Below, in pieces: positions 17,962 to 28,561 of a DNA stretch of 64,000 bases. The notes beneath the pieces are model-generated. The model searched no databases. It saw nothing but the letters and a program-made list of their open reading frames with translations, and had not been told where the DNA came from. Source of the DNA: Eubacterium aggregans (GTDB lineage: Bacteria; Bacillota; Clostridia; Eubacteriales; Eubacteriaceae); contig NZ_FNRK01000012.1 in NCBI RefSeq assembly GCF_900107815.1, forward strand, positions 33,174-97,173, read 5' to 3'. Positions within the stretch are counted from its first letter, which is position 1, and the number at the start of each line of letters is the position of its first letter. The translations under genes were made by a program, and so were the position numbers.

Positions 17962-18348
17962 TTACTTGTCCTCCTTGGTTTCTTCGTCTTTGACTTCTTC
18001 AAAATCGGCATCCTCTACCTTCGTATCTTCTGCCACTTCATCCAGCTCTTCCGGCACGTCTTCGATCTCTTCTACATCATCTGCTGTAATCACTTTGACG
18101 ATGGAGGCCTTGCGAATCATGGCCTTATTGAAATCTGGAAGCATTTCCAATACGACATTTTCGTCATCAATGGCAAAAACAATGCCATAAAAACCACCGG
18201 CTGTCATTACTTCATCGCCGACCTTCATGCTCCTCAGCATATCTTTCACTTGTTTTTGCTGTTTGCTCTGGGGGCGAATCAGCACAAAATAAACGAATAC
18301 TGCCAATATAACAATCGGCAGGAACTGCAGCAACGTGTTCGTGTTCAT
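17962..18348 (-). CDS. yajC: Preprotein translocase subunit YajC
   Basis: A 128-residue accessory protein of the SecDF complex. One transmembrane helix lies at about 8-27 and is followed by LIRPQSKQQKQ and the VGDEVMTAGGFYG motif of the family. The C-terminal 40 residues are unusually acidic (runs of EVED and EEL type), longer than the 90-110 residues of many YajC proteins. ATG at 18348 has AGGAGAG upstream. It follows tgt by 10 bp and precedes scfA. secD and secF, commonly next in line, are not within the window. Confidence 0.93.
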   Translation of the reverse strand: MNTNTLLQFLPIVILAVFVYFVLIRPQSKQQKQVKDMLRSMKVGDEVMTAGGFYGIVFAIDDENVVLEMLPDFNKAMIRKASIVKVITADDVEEIEDVPEELDEVAEDTKVEDADFEEVKDEETKEDK

Positions 18349-18358
18349 AATTACTCTC

Positions 18359-20529
<2,171 letters not shown>

Positions 20530-21567
20530 TTAATCCTCCTCTGGTAGCTGTAGTGCCATTTGCTCAGCCGTCAGGGCTGGCGTTAATCCCAAATGGCGAT
20601 AACCGCCACTGGTAATCACCCGCCCCCTCGGGGTTCGTGCTAAAAACCCCAGCTGCATCAGGTAGGGCTCGTAGACTTCTTCGATGGTCCCCCGTTCTTC
20701 ACCAATGGAGGCCGCCAGGGTATCAATCCCCACAGGACCCCCGTCAAATTTTTCAATGATCGTGGTCAGCATGATCCGGTCGATTTCATCCAGACCCACA
20801 GCATCCACTTCAAAGAGTTCCAGGGCTGCGCTTGCCAGTCCCGCATTGATGGTGCCCTGGCCTTCGATCTCAGCATAATCCCGCACCCGTTTCAGCAGGC
20901 GATTGGCAATCCGAGGGGTCCCCCGGGAGCGCATGGCCAACTCTTCGGCACCACCATCATCCAGCGCAATATTCAGAATATGAGCACTTCGTTTGACGAT
21001 AGTGCTCAAATCGCTCTTATTATAAAGCTCCAGACGCTGCACCACCCCAAAGCGATCCCGGAGCGGTGCCGTTAAAAGTCCTGCCCGGGTGGTCGCACCC
21101 ACCAATGTAAAATGAGGCAGCTCCAACCGGACAGACTTTGCCCCAGGGCCTTTCCCAATGATGATATCCAGGGCAAAATCCTCCATAGCTGGATAAAGCA
21201 CCTCTTCCACCGTCCGCTGAATCCGATGGATTTCATCGATAAAGAGCACATCCCCTTCTTTAAGGGACGTTAAAATTGAAGCTAGATCCCCGGGCTTTTC
21301 AATGGCAGGGCCAGAAGTGGTTTTAATATTGGTGCCCATTTCCTTGGCAATGATATTCGCTAAGGTCGTTTTCCCCAGTCCCGGCGGCCCGTACAACAGC
21401 ACATGATCCAGGGATTCTCCCCTGTTTTTCGCCGCCTGGATGAAGATAGCCATCTGCCGTTTCACCTTTTTTTGACCGATATAATCAGATAGGCATTCCG
21501 GCCTTAGGCTCCCTTCAATCTCAATATCTGGCTCTGTAAATTTTGTTGTGACAATTCGATCTTTCAT
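20530..21567 (-). CDS. ruvB: Holliday junction DNA helicase RuvB
   Basis: Hexameric AAA+ motor that drives branch migration with RuvA. The 345-residue protein has Walker [11 protein letters not shown] (about 61-70), Walker [10 protein letters not shown] (about 112-120), sensor [10 protein letters not shown] and a C-terminal winged helix ([15 protein letters not shown]). ATG at 21567 follows AAAAGGA. It lies 12 bp after ruvA and abuts queA. Confidence 0.98.
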   Translation of the reverse strand: MKDRIVTTKFTEPDIEIEGSLRPECLSDYIGQKKVKRQMAIFIQAAKNRGESLDHVLLYGPPGLGKTTLANIIAKEMGTNIKTTSGPAIEKPGDLASILTSLKEGDVLFIDEIHRIQRTVEEVLYPAMEDFALDIIIGKGPGAKSVRLELPHFTLVGATTRAGLLTAPLRDRFGVVQRLELYNKSDLSTIVKRSAHILNIALDDGGAEELAMRSRGTPRIANRLLKRVRDYAEIEGQGTINAGLASAALELFEVDAVGLDEIDRIMLTTIIEKFDGGPVGIDTLAASIGEERGTIEEVYEPYLMQLGFLARTPRGRVITSGGYRHLGLTPALTAEQMALQLPEED

Positions 21568-21579
21568 GGCTGTCCTTTT

Positions 21580-22197
21580 CTAATTTCTGGTATTGGCCGA
21601 CATCAGTGCTTTTTGGAGAATTTCTTCAATGGCCATATCCGGGGTAATGACCCGCTCCACTAAATCCGATGCCTCAGAATAGGCAAAGCCCAGACCCAGT
21701 AGACCATTGACCGCTTCGTTAAACAGATTATCTGTCAGCCTTAGGTTTTCCACGGCTCCACCATCCACTTCTACATCTGAATGAGGCTCATAATTTTTAT
21801 ATTTATCCTTTAATTCCAGAATAACCCGTTCGGCAGTTTTCTTCCCAATTCCCGGAGCCTTGGCAATGGACTTGGCGTCGGCATTTAAGATATATCGGAT
21901 TAATTCATCCCCCACAAATTGGGAGAGCATCCCCATGGCAACCTTCGGCCCCACCCCACTGACGCCAATAAGGGTTCGGAATAAATCCCGCTCCTCATGG
22001 GTAATAAAGCCATATAAGGCAATATCATCCTCCCGATAAACAGGGTGTAACAGCAAGCACAGCTCCTGATGCAGGGCTGGCAGCTCAGCCAGGGTATTCA
22101 GCGATACACTGACTCGATACCCAATGCCATTATTGTCCACCACCACATAGTCTGCCGACTGATCCTCCAAGGTTCCTTTTATATATTCAAACAACAT
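21580..22197 (-). CDS. ruvA: Holliday junction branch migration subunit RuvA
   Basis: RuvA binds four-way junctions as a tetramer and loads RuvB. The product has about 205 residues: OB fold (1-65, FEYIKGTLEDQ), helix-hairpin-helix region (VSGVGPKVAMGML and APGIGKKTAERVI, about 70-135), acidic linker and the small RuvB-contacting domain at the end (ALLGLGF-like NGLLGLGFAYSEA). Start is ATG at 22197; the next codon TTG is better spaced from GGAGG and may be the real start. First gene of the ruvAB-queA-tgt-yajC-scf unit. Confidence 0.96.
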   Translation of the reverse strand: MLFEYIKGTLEDQSADYVVVDNNGIGYRVSVSLNTLAELPALHQELCLLLHPVYREDDIALYGFITHEERDLFRTLIGVSGVGPKVAMGMLSQFVGDELIRYILNADAKSIAKAPGIGKKTAERVILELKDKYKNYEPHSDVEVDGGAVENLRLTDNLFNEAVNGLLGLGFAYSEASDLVERVITPDMAIEEILQKALMSANTRN

Positions 22198-22267
22198 CTG
22201 CCTCCATTTAATCTCAATTGTTTTATTGTACCAATTCCCCCCCCCTTTTTCAACCGCAATCCCATGG

Positions 22268-22291
22268 AAAAAGCCACCCGCAGGTGGCTTA
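22268..22291 (-). terminator. Terminator overlapping the stop of the EAL gene
   Basis: AAGCCACC and GGTGGCTT pair across a 4-nt loop and are followed by TTTTT on the minus strand. The hairpin overlaps the stop codon of the phosphodiesterase gene. Confidence 0.85.
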
Positions 22292-24727
22292 AATCCCTTC
22301 GTCATCCAACAGTTGAATAAAGTCTTCTGTGGGAATGGGACGGCTGAAATAGTAGCCCTGGATATAGTCACACCCCTCATCCCTTAGAAATTCAAACTGC
22401 TCCTCATCCTCTACTCCTTCAGCCACAACCTTTAACCCCATCCCCTTGGTCATCTCAATGATCGATGAAAGGACCACCCGAGAGTTTGGCGTTGCACCGA
22501 AGCCTTCTAAAAACTTCATATCAATCTTAATAATATCCACCGGCAGGCGCTGAAGGGTGTTAAAGCTGGAATAACCGCTGCCAAAATCATCCATAAGCAC
22601 TCGGATTCCGGCCTCCCGAAGCCGGGCAGCACAAAGAATTAGGTCCTCTTCGTTATCCATAAAGGCCGATTCTGTAATCTCAATGGAGATACAGCCCACT
22701 GGTACGCCGCAGCTAGTGATCGTCTCCATGATCGTTTGATCAAAGCGACTACGCAGAAAATTTGCCCGGGATTGATTGACCGAAATTGGGATTAAGCTTT
22801 TTCCCTCAGCCATTCGATTGAACTGAAAAGCCGTCACGATCTCTCCCACATAGTTATCAAGCTGTGTAATGAGGCCGTGCTCTTCAAATAATGGAATAAA
22901 GATACCTGGAGAAATAATTCCCCGCTCTGGATGAATCCATCGTACCAGGGCCTCTGCCCCATGGAGGGTTTTATCCACCGCGTTATAGACTGGCTGATAG
23001 TACACCTGGAATTGCCGTTTGGACAAGGCTAGTTCCATTTCACTAACGAGAAGCTGCTCCATCACCAAGCTATCGGATAAGGATTCATCAAAAACAGCAT
23101 AGGATTGCTGTAATTTTGAGGGAATGCCCTTTTGGGTAACCATCTGTGCCCGATCGCACATCGCATTAATGGACAACCTCCGGTCCGTAATGTAATACAA
23201 ACCAAATTGGAGGGTATAATGGTAGGACGGTGTTACCCCATCATAAGTTTTGGAGCACTGGTTAATCAGGTGTTCGATAACGACATCACAACACCGTCCA
23301 ATGACCACAAAATTATCCGCCTGTAAACGGCCGTATACCATTTTATCCTCAGCATGGGTTTTAAGCTCCTCCGCAAATTCGCAAAGAATCGCATCCCCAG
23401 TTTCTGATCCAAACAGCTCGTTAATCACTTTGAAATTACAGAAATTCCAATACATGATTAAATACTCATGCTCTGTGTCCTCTGCTAAAAGCTGTTCTGC
23501 CTTTTGGTAAAATCCCCTTCGATTGTAAATCCCAGTTAAATCATCATAGAGGACCACTGTTTCAAGTGCTTTAGTTTTGGCTTTGAGTTCTGTCGTAAAT
23601 GCCTTCTGGCGACGCTGATTATGCAAAATAGCGATGATTATTAAAAGTAATGCCAGGACAACCAGCAATGCTGGAATAAGGACCACCCGATTTTGTCTCC
23701 AAAAATTATCGGTGGGATTGACAATAACGGCATCCCGGGGAACCTTTGACATGTTGATATGATAATATTGTGCAGCCTCCTGATTAATATAGTAATGATC
23801 CGGGGTGGAGACGACTGGTAAATTCACTGGTGCCTCGCCATCAAGGACCTTCTTTGTCAGTTGCCCCGCTATTTGTCCTATATCCTCATAGGAAACACAT
23901 CGCCCACCGAGCAATCCATACTCAATACCGAGCTCGTCCGCTTTAAAAATTGGGACGCGAGCAACCTCTGTTAACAGAGAAACACTTTCATCCAGAGTCA
24001 CCTTCTGCCCAGTGCCATCGCTGGTAAACATCAAATACAAGAGAATATCATCATCGTCGGCTTCTGCTACCTTTTCTTGAATCTGTTCCTTTGTCATGTC
24101 CGAACAATCCACATCCGTAAAATCCAGTTCTGGAAAAAAGCGGGCAATTTGATAATACTGCTCCAAAGAACCTTTTCCTGACACACTGTCATCACTAATG
24201 GCTATCACTTTTTTAGCTTCTGGGTAAAGGCTCTTGGCGAATTCCAAGGTCGATTTGTAGTTAAAGTTTTCTAATACCCCAGTAATCAGTGGATCCTTTC
24301 CTATTGCCATTGCCTTTTCATTGCTATTGATGCCTAAGAAAATAAGTGGCGTCCCTTTAAAATAGCGTTCCCTTTGGGACATGGCAAAATCCACTGCTGC
24401 ATCATCCCCAAGAATAACGGCATCAAAGGATTCTCCTCCCGATAATAGAGTGTCAAGCTGCGTCGCTGTCTGGGCCTCTGAGGTTGCAGTATCAATGGTT
24501 TTAGTATTCATAAATAATACTTCAATATAACATTCGTCCTTTAAAATCTCTGTAATGCCATCTAACTGATCCGGTACGCTTTCCCAGGTATAGCCGTAGG
24601 AACTTAAAAAAAGTACCCGTTGTTCCGTTGACGACTTTGCCTCAGCCTTCACGCTCATCGGTATAATGAAACTGAGAAAAAGGAAAAAAACAAAAGGATA
24701 TTTCCAACCCTTTCGAAATGTATGCAT
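22289..24727 (-). CDS. Membrane c-di-GMP phosphodiesterase: ABC-substrate-like sensor, degenerate GGDEF, EAL
   Basis: 812 residues. Signal sequence 8-28; extracytoplasmic region about 35-325 with the fold of ABC-transporter substrate-binding sensors (LFLSSYGYTWESV start, periodic ligand-site segments); transmembrane helix about 347-369; GGDEF-type domain about 390-550; EAL domain about 560-805. The GGDEF signature is replaced by QADNF at 469-473, so cyclase activity is unlikely. The EAL site looks intact: AEAL at 591-594, ITES near 684, DDFG at 713-716, IKID and AEGVE. It is therefore probably a ligand-controlled enzyme that hydrolyses c-di-GMP to pGpG. A good promoter lies at 24784-24812. 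Confidence 0.9.
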   Translation of the reverse strand: MHTFRKGWKYPFVFFLFLSFIIPMSVKAEAKSSTEQRVLFLSSYGYTWESVPDQLDGITEILKDECYIEVLFMNTKTIDTATSEAQTATQLDTLLSGGESFDAVILGDDAAVDFAMSQRERYFKGTPLIFLGINSNEKAMAIGKDPLITGVLENFNYKSTLEFAKSLYPEAKKVIAISDDSVSGKGSLEQYYQIARFFPELDFTDVDCSDMTKEQIQEKVAEADDDDILLYLMFTSDGTGQKVTLDESVSLLTEVARVPIFKADELGIEYGLLGGRCVSYEDIGQIAGQLTKKVLDGEAPVNLPVVSTPDHYYINQEAAQYYHINMSKVPRDAVIVNPTDNFWRQNRVVLIPALLVVLALLLIIIAILHNQRRQKAFTTELKAKTKALETVVLYDDLTGIYNRRGFYQKAEQLLAEDTEHEYLIMYWNFCNFKVINELFGSETGDAILCEFAEELKTHAEDKMVYGRLQADNFVVIGRCCDVVIEHLINQCSKTYDGVTPSYHYTLQFGLYYITDRRLSINAMCDRAQMVTQKGIPSKLQQSYAVFDESLSDSLVMEQLLVSEMELALSKRQFQVYYQPVYNAVDKTLHGAEALVRWIHPERGIISPGIFIPLFEEHGLITQLDNYVGEIVTAFQFNRMAEGKSLIPISVNQSRANFLRSRFDQTIMETITSCGVPVGCISIEITESAFMDNEEDLILCAARLREAGIRVLMDDFGSGYSSFNTLQRLPVDIIKIDMKFLEGFGATPNSRVVLSSIIEMTKGMGLKVVAEGVEDEEQFEFLRDEGCDYIQGYYFSRPIPTEDFIQLLDDEGI

Positions 24728-24783
24728 GATGTAAATCCCCTTCTTTATACATTGGATGCTACTTTCTAATGGTGTATATGAAC

Positions 24784-24812
24784 ATTATATCTGGATGAAT
24801 CATAATTCTCAA
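24784..24812 (-). promoter_or_regulatory. Promoter of the EAL phosphodiesterase gene
   Basis: TTGAGA (24812-24807) and TATAAT (24789-24784), 17-bp spacer, about 57 bp upstream of the start codon. Confidence 0.8.
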
Positions 24813-24899
24813 CAAAAAAATACAGCATGACTCTAATTTAAGAAACCACTCTATTTTTTATGGAAATTAGAAAGATAACGCATTATGTTAACTTACGCA

Positions 24900-24984
24900 G
24901 TATCACTCGCTCCGGTGCTTCGCACCTTCACTCATTCATGGCTGCGCCGTGTGAAAGTGGATAGAGCAATATCCACTTTCACAC
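24900..24984. repeat. Palindrome-rich intergenic segment
   Basis: A perfect 14-bp inverted repeat with an 8-nt loop (stem 24949-24962 with 24971-24984) lies beside a second compact hairpin, GGTGCTTCGCACC (24913-24925), flanked by CACTCGC/CACTCAT-like half repeats. There is no T run, so it is not a normal terminator, and no reading frame. It lies between the 6S RNA terminator and the phosphodiesterase promoter. It looks like a dispersed palindromic element or a decayed MITE, but only one copy is in this window. Confidence 0.45.
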
Positions 24985-25004
24985 TTCTGTTAGCTCAGGC
25001 GAAA

Positions 25005-25218
25005 ATAAAAAGATCTCACCCGGTGATGGATGAGATCTCTTTATAATCCCGAATGTGCCGTTCCCTTCTTTTTGACGCCTAGCAGAAGCTAGGTGGGTGC
25101 CCTGCCTCCAGTTTTCTGTCTTCCACTCAAAGGCGGCATGACATCGAATGGAGGACATCCGGACTCCCAAAGTATAAGTGTAGGTTCAAAACCAAAGGTG
25201 TAACGCACACTTCAGGAT
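25005..25218 (-). ncRNA. ssrS: 6S RNA (with its terminator)
   Basis: Non-coding unit that starts near 25218, seven bases after a TATAAT (25230-25225), and ends in an intrinsic terminator (stem 25011-25040, then T residues). The mature part is about 174-200 nt. Its 5' end (ATCCTGAAGTGTGC) pairs with 3' sequence (GCACATTCGGGAT), giving the long closing stem; GCGTTACACC and TTTTGAACC near the 5' side and CACCTAGCTTCTGCTAGG near the 3' side resemble clostridial 6S RNAs with a large open central bubble. 6S RNA binds the housekeeping RNA polymerase and lowers transcription in stationary phase. The call is from remembered family features and fold. Confidence 0.72.
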
Positions 25219-25297
25219 AACTACATTATAGCTTTGAATGCCCCGGGTGGAAAGGATAAATTCTTGCCTTTTGGCATGGATTGAATCTAAAATTTAC

Positions 25298-26668
25298 CTA
25301 CTTTTTAAGTAGATTTAATGCCTGAGAAATGTTAGTAACCGGCATGAGTTCAACCCCCATGTCGTCCATTCCCCTACAATTTCCCCGGGGGAGGACGCAG
25401 CGTTTAAAGCCTAATTTTCCACCCTCGATGATTCGTTTTTCCACCTGTTGGATATTGCGCACTTCTCCCGTCAGCCCCACTTCCCCTAAAACCATGAAAT
25501 CCGCAGGAATCTCAAAATTTCGAAAACTGGAATACAATACGGAGACCACCGCCAGGTCCAGGGCTGGTTCGTCTACCTTCATCCCGCCAACCACATTGAT
25601 GTAGGCATCTAGCCCCTGGAGCTGGATATCCAGCCGTTTTTCCATGATGGCGATGAGCAGGACCATTCGATTGTAGTCCATCCCCGTCGCCATCCGTCTG
25701 GCGGTTGCAAAGCTGGTCTGGGAAACCAGCCCCTGGAGCTCGATGAGGATAGGCCTGGTCCCTTCGATACTGGGAACCACCACCGATCCACAAGTGTTTT
25801 TCGGGCGGCTCAAAAGCATCATCTCCGAAGGATTTTTAACCTCGGCCAGGCCCTCCTGGGTCATCTCAAAAATACCAATTTCATTGGTGGAACCAAAGCG
25901 ATTCTTCACTCCCCGGAGCATCCGGTAGCTATGGTATTTCTCCCCTTCAAAATACAGCACCGTGTCCACCATATGCTCTAACACCCGGGGCCCTGCAATA
26001 TTGCCTTCCTTGGTAACATGCCCCACCAAAATCATGGCGATGCCATCCTTTTTTGCAATTTGCATCAAGGCGTTGGCGTTCTCCCGAATCTGGCTGACAC
26101 TCCCCGGAGCCGAGGTAATATTGGGACTGTACATGGTTTGGATGGAGTCGATAATGACTAAATCCGGCTGGGTTTTGATAATAAGGTCCGTAATATAGGG
26201 GATGTTGATTTCCGAAAGGAAATAAACATTATCCGAGGATACCTTCATCCGAACCGCCCGCATCTTAAGCTGCTGCTCGGATTCCTCCCCGGAAATATAA
26301 AGGACCTTCAGTCCCTGATTCCCAAAATTCTCCGTGGTTTGGAGGAGCAGGGTCGATTTTCCGATGCCCGGATCTCCCCCCAGAAGAATCAGGCCACCTG
26401 GGACGATGCCGCCGCCTAACACCCGGTCCAGCTCACTATTATTGGTTTTGTAGCGATCCTCCTTTTGGGTAGAGATGTCCTTTAGGCGTACGGGTTTGGC
26501 GTAAACGCCCCGCTCCAAATTCTGGTTCTTCCCTACTGCTGTGGGTGCCGGCATCTCCACTTCCTCGACAAAGGAATTCCACTCACCGCACTCGGTGCAT
26601 TTTCCCATCCACTTGGGAGTGGCGTAACCGCAATTCTGACAGACGAATCGTTTTTTAATTTTTGCCAT
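25298..26668 (-). CDS. radA: DNA repair ATPase RadA
   Basis: RecA-like branch-migration factor in homologous recombination. The 456-residue protein has the N-terminal zinc finger CQNCGYATPKWMGKCTEC (10-27), Walker A GGDPGIGKSTLLLQ near 96, the RadA-specific KNRFGSTNEIG motif near 255 and a C-terminal Lon-like domain (DLAVVSVLYSS onward). Length is standard. The stop of the upstream VanZ-like gene abuts its ATG. Confidence 0.97.
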   Translation of the reverse strand: MAKIKKRFVCQNCGYATPKWMGKCTECGEWNSFVEEVEMPAPTAVGKNQNLERGVYAKPVRLKDISTQKEDRYKTNNSELDRVLGGGIVPGGLILLGGDPGIGKSTLLLQTTENFGNQGLKVLYISGEESEQQLKMRAVRMKVSSDNVYFLSEINIPYITDLIIKTQPDLVIIDSIQTMYSPNITSAPGSVSQIRENANALMQIAKKDGIAMILVGHVTKEGNIAGPRVLEHMVDTVLYFEGEKYHSYRMLRGVKNRFGSTNEIGIFEMTQEGLAEVKNPSEMMLLSRPKNTCGSVVVPSIEGTRPILIELQGLVSQTSFATARRMATGMDYNRMVLLIAIMEKRLDIQLQGLDAYINVVGGMKVDEPALDLAVVSVLYSSFRNFEIPADFMVLGEVGLTGEVRNIQQVEKRIIEGGKLGFKRCVLPRGNCRGMDDMGVELMPVTNISQALNLLKK

Positions 26669-27154
26669 TTATTCCACCCACTTATACAAGAAATACCCTA
26701 GCATCCCACCGATAAAATTCAGGATAATGTCATCGACGTCCGCACTTCGGCTAGATAAAAAGAAATGCTGCAAAATTTCAATGAGAATCGTACTCCCTAA
26801 AACCACCGCCATAATCTGAATCCATCCGGTTTTATTCCTTCGGCACAGTGGATAAAGCAGCCCCAGGGGTACGAATAGAAGAATGTTCCCAAAGAGGTTT
26901 CGGGCGGGATAGGTTAAGTAATGATAGAGGGTCGCCACCCCATCCGTCTCCCCAGAGCGAATATAGTCGGTATTCAGCACCCCATTGTGATAAACATCGT
27001 AAATATAATCGTCAATGCTGGTCCCGGGAACCAGATTACTCCCAGGTTCGTAGCCCACATCGCCGTCAGGCAACAGGGTGATGGTCACCAAAATGACCAG
27101 ATACATTATGAATAAAAGGGCGAAAAAAAATCGCCGCCGGGTTTCTCGTTTCAT
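26669..27154 (-). CDS. VanZ-family membrane protein
   Basis: A 161-residue protein with four predicted transmembrane helices and the family motifs NLVPG near 37, NLFGNILLFVPLGLLYP around 84-100 and the final SRSADVDDIILNFIGGMLGY. VanZ relatives confer low teicoplanin resistance in some enterococci, but most chromosomal members have no known role. ATG at 27154 follows AAAGGAG; an earlier in-frame start at 27181 is less likely. It is translationally adjacent to radA. Confidence 0.85.
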   Translation of the reverse strand: MKRETRRRFFFALLFIMYLVILVTITLLPDGDVGYEPGSNLVPGTSIDDYIYDVYHNGVLNTDYIRSGETDGVATLYHYLTYPARNLFGNILLFVPLGLLYPLCRRNKTGWIQIMAVVLGSTILIEILQHFFLSSRSADVDDIILNFIGGMLGYFLYKWVE

Positions 27155-27229
27155 CCTATCAGACTCCTTTACTGATATCATTATACCTCAAAACCCGGTG
27201 TGGCTCTACCACTTTAAGTCGACGTTCCT

Positions 27230-28279
27230 TTACAAATTCAGGGCCATGTCCCCATCCTTAATCCATCCCGCACGATGACACAGCCGATAGATACCATAGG
27301 TCACCACAGCAGGGAGCAGGATTTGAAGAAGTCCGATGGAAAGGACGATCTGCATAACAGAATCACCAGCCTGGCCCATGGCCATGGCCGTCCCGATCTG
27401 ACCCACAAAACCACAAGTCCCCATCCCCGCAGCTACCGGTGTATTCTTCATTTGAAAAAGAGTGGTAGCCAGGGGTCCTAAAATGGCTGAAGCAATGGTT
27501 GGCGGAATCCAGATTTTCCAATTTTTAACGATATTGGGCACCTGAATCATGGAGGTCCCAATGCCCTGGGCTGCCAGGCCGCCCACACCATTATCCCGGT
27601 AGCTTTGGATAGCGAAGCCAACCATCTGACAGCAGCAGCCCACCGTGGCCGCCCCCGCTGCCAACCCCGACAAGTTGAGCATAATGCACAGCGCCGCACT
27701 GGAAATGGGCAGGGTAAGGACAATCCCGACTACTACTGAAATGACGATTCCCATGATGATGGGCTGCTGCTCCGTTGCCCACATAATCAGCTCACCCAGG
27801 AAGGTCATAAAGCCGCCGATGGGCGGCCCCACTAAAGTTGCCATCCCGGCTCCCACCAGCACCGTGACAAATGGGGTTACCAGGATATCAATTTTTGTTT
27901 CTCCTGAAACGGCCTTGCCGCATTCCGTGGCGATTAAAGCCGCGATGAGGGAGCCTGCAGGCCCCCCTAACTCATTACCCACATAACCGCCCACCGTAAC
28001 AGAGAAGATGACCAACGGCGGGGCATTTAAAGCCCAAGCTACCGCCACAGCAATAGCTGGCCCTGTCATGACCTTTGCCGCTGGCCAAATGGTTTCAGTG
28101 AGAAAGGTCATCCCTGTCAAAACACCAATCTGATTGAGGATGCTCCCCATCAGCAAGGTTCCAAAAAGCCCAAAGGCCATGTACTTCAGGGCATCGATTA
28201 AATACCGCTGGACTGAAAACTCGATATCCTTCTTCTGAAGGAAATCTTTCACACTGTCATACTTCCGTGTTTTTTCCAT
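27230..28279 (-). CDS. PTS EIIC-like membrane transporter (PTS_EIIC_2 type)
   Basis: 349 residues, about nine to ten transmembrane segments, with glycine-rich loops such as GPPIGGFMTFLGEL and GGYVGNELGGPAGS. It resembles the stand-alone EIIC-like family sometimes called putative toxin-regulator membrane proteins. No EIIA or EIIB domain or gene is nearby, so sugar phosphotransfer is unproven. ATG at 28279 has GGAGG six bases upstream; the longer upstream frame lacks a ribosome site. Monocistronic between terminators. Confidence 0.75.
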   Translation of the reverse strand: MEKTRKYDSVKDFLQKKDIEFSVQRYLIDALKYMAFGLFGTLLMGSILNQIGVLTGMTFLTETIWPAAKVMTGPAIAVAVAWALNAPPLVIFSVTVGGYVGNELGGPAGSLIAALIATECGKAVSGETKIDILVTPFVTVLVGAGMATLVGPPIGGFMTFLGELIMWATEQQPIIMGIVISVVVGIVLTLPISSAALCIMLNLSGLAAGAATVGCCCQMVGFAIQSYRDNGVGGLAAQGIGTSMIQVPNIVKNWKIWIPPTIASAILGPLATTLFQMKNTPVAAGMGTCGFVGQIGTAMAMGQAGDSVMQIVLSIGLLQILLPAVVTYGIYRLCHRAGWIKDGDMALNL

Positions 28280-28388
28280 AAAACGCCTCCAATAATGAGA
28301 TTTGAATAATATCCGAAACACGGGCAACAAAAAAAGATACAACAAAGCATTGTCTTTAGAATAATGCTGCCCATGATTGTGGGGGATA

Positions 28389-28430
28389 AAAATAAAAATA
28401 TCGAGTTTTCGCCCGATATTTTTATTTTCT
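28389..28430 (-). terminator. AT-rich palindrome, probable terminator of the dnaE-pfkA-pyk operon
   Basis: A perfect 15-bp inverted repeat, AT-rich at the outside and CG at the loop side, about 130 nt after the pyk stop. T-rich flanks on both strands would let it act in either direction. Confidence 0.65.
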
Positions 28431-28561
28431 CTCAGTATTAAACTAAAATACATTATTGTATCTTGAATAATTTAAAACTTTTTTGTAGTAAGTATTATAC
28501 ACCTATTTTAAAATATTGCAAACCTTTTTTGAATTTTCAATAATTTAAAATACGCTTAGAC

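Noticed and set aside
24728..24990. Possible c-di-GMP riboswitch upstream of the EAL gene
   Set aside because: None of the conserved GEMM core motifs are present; only palindromes and a normal promoter are seen.
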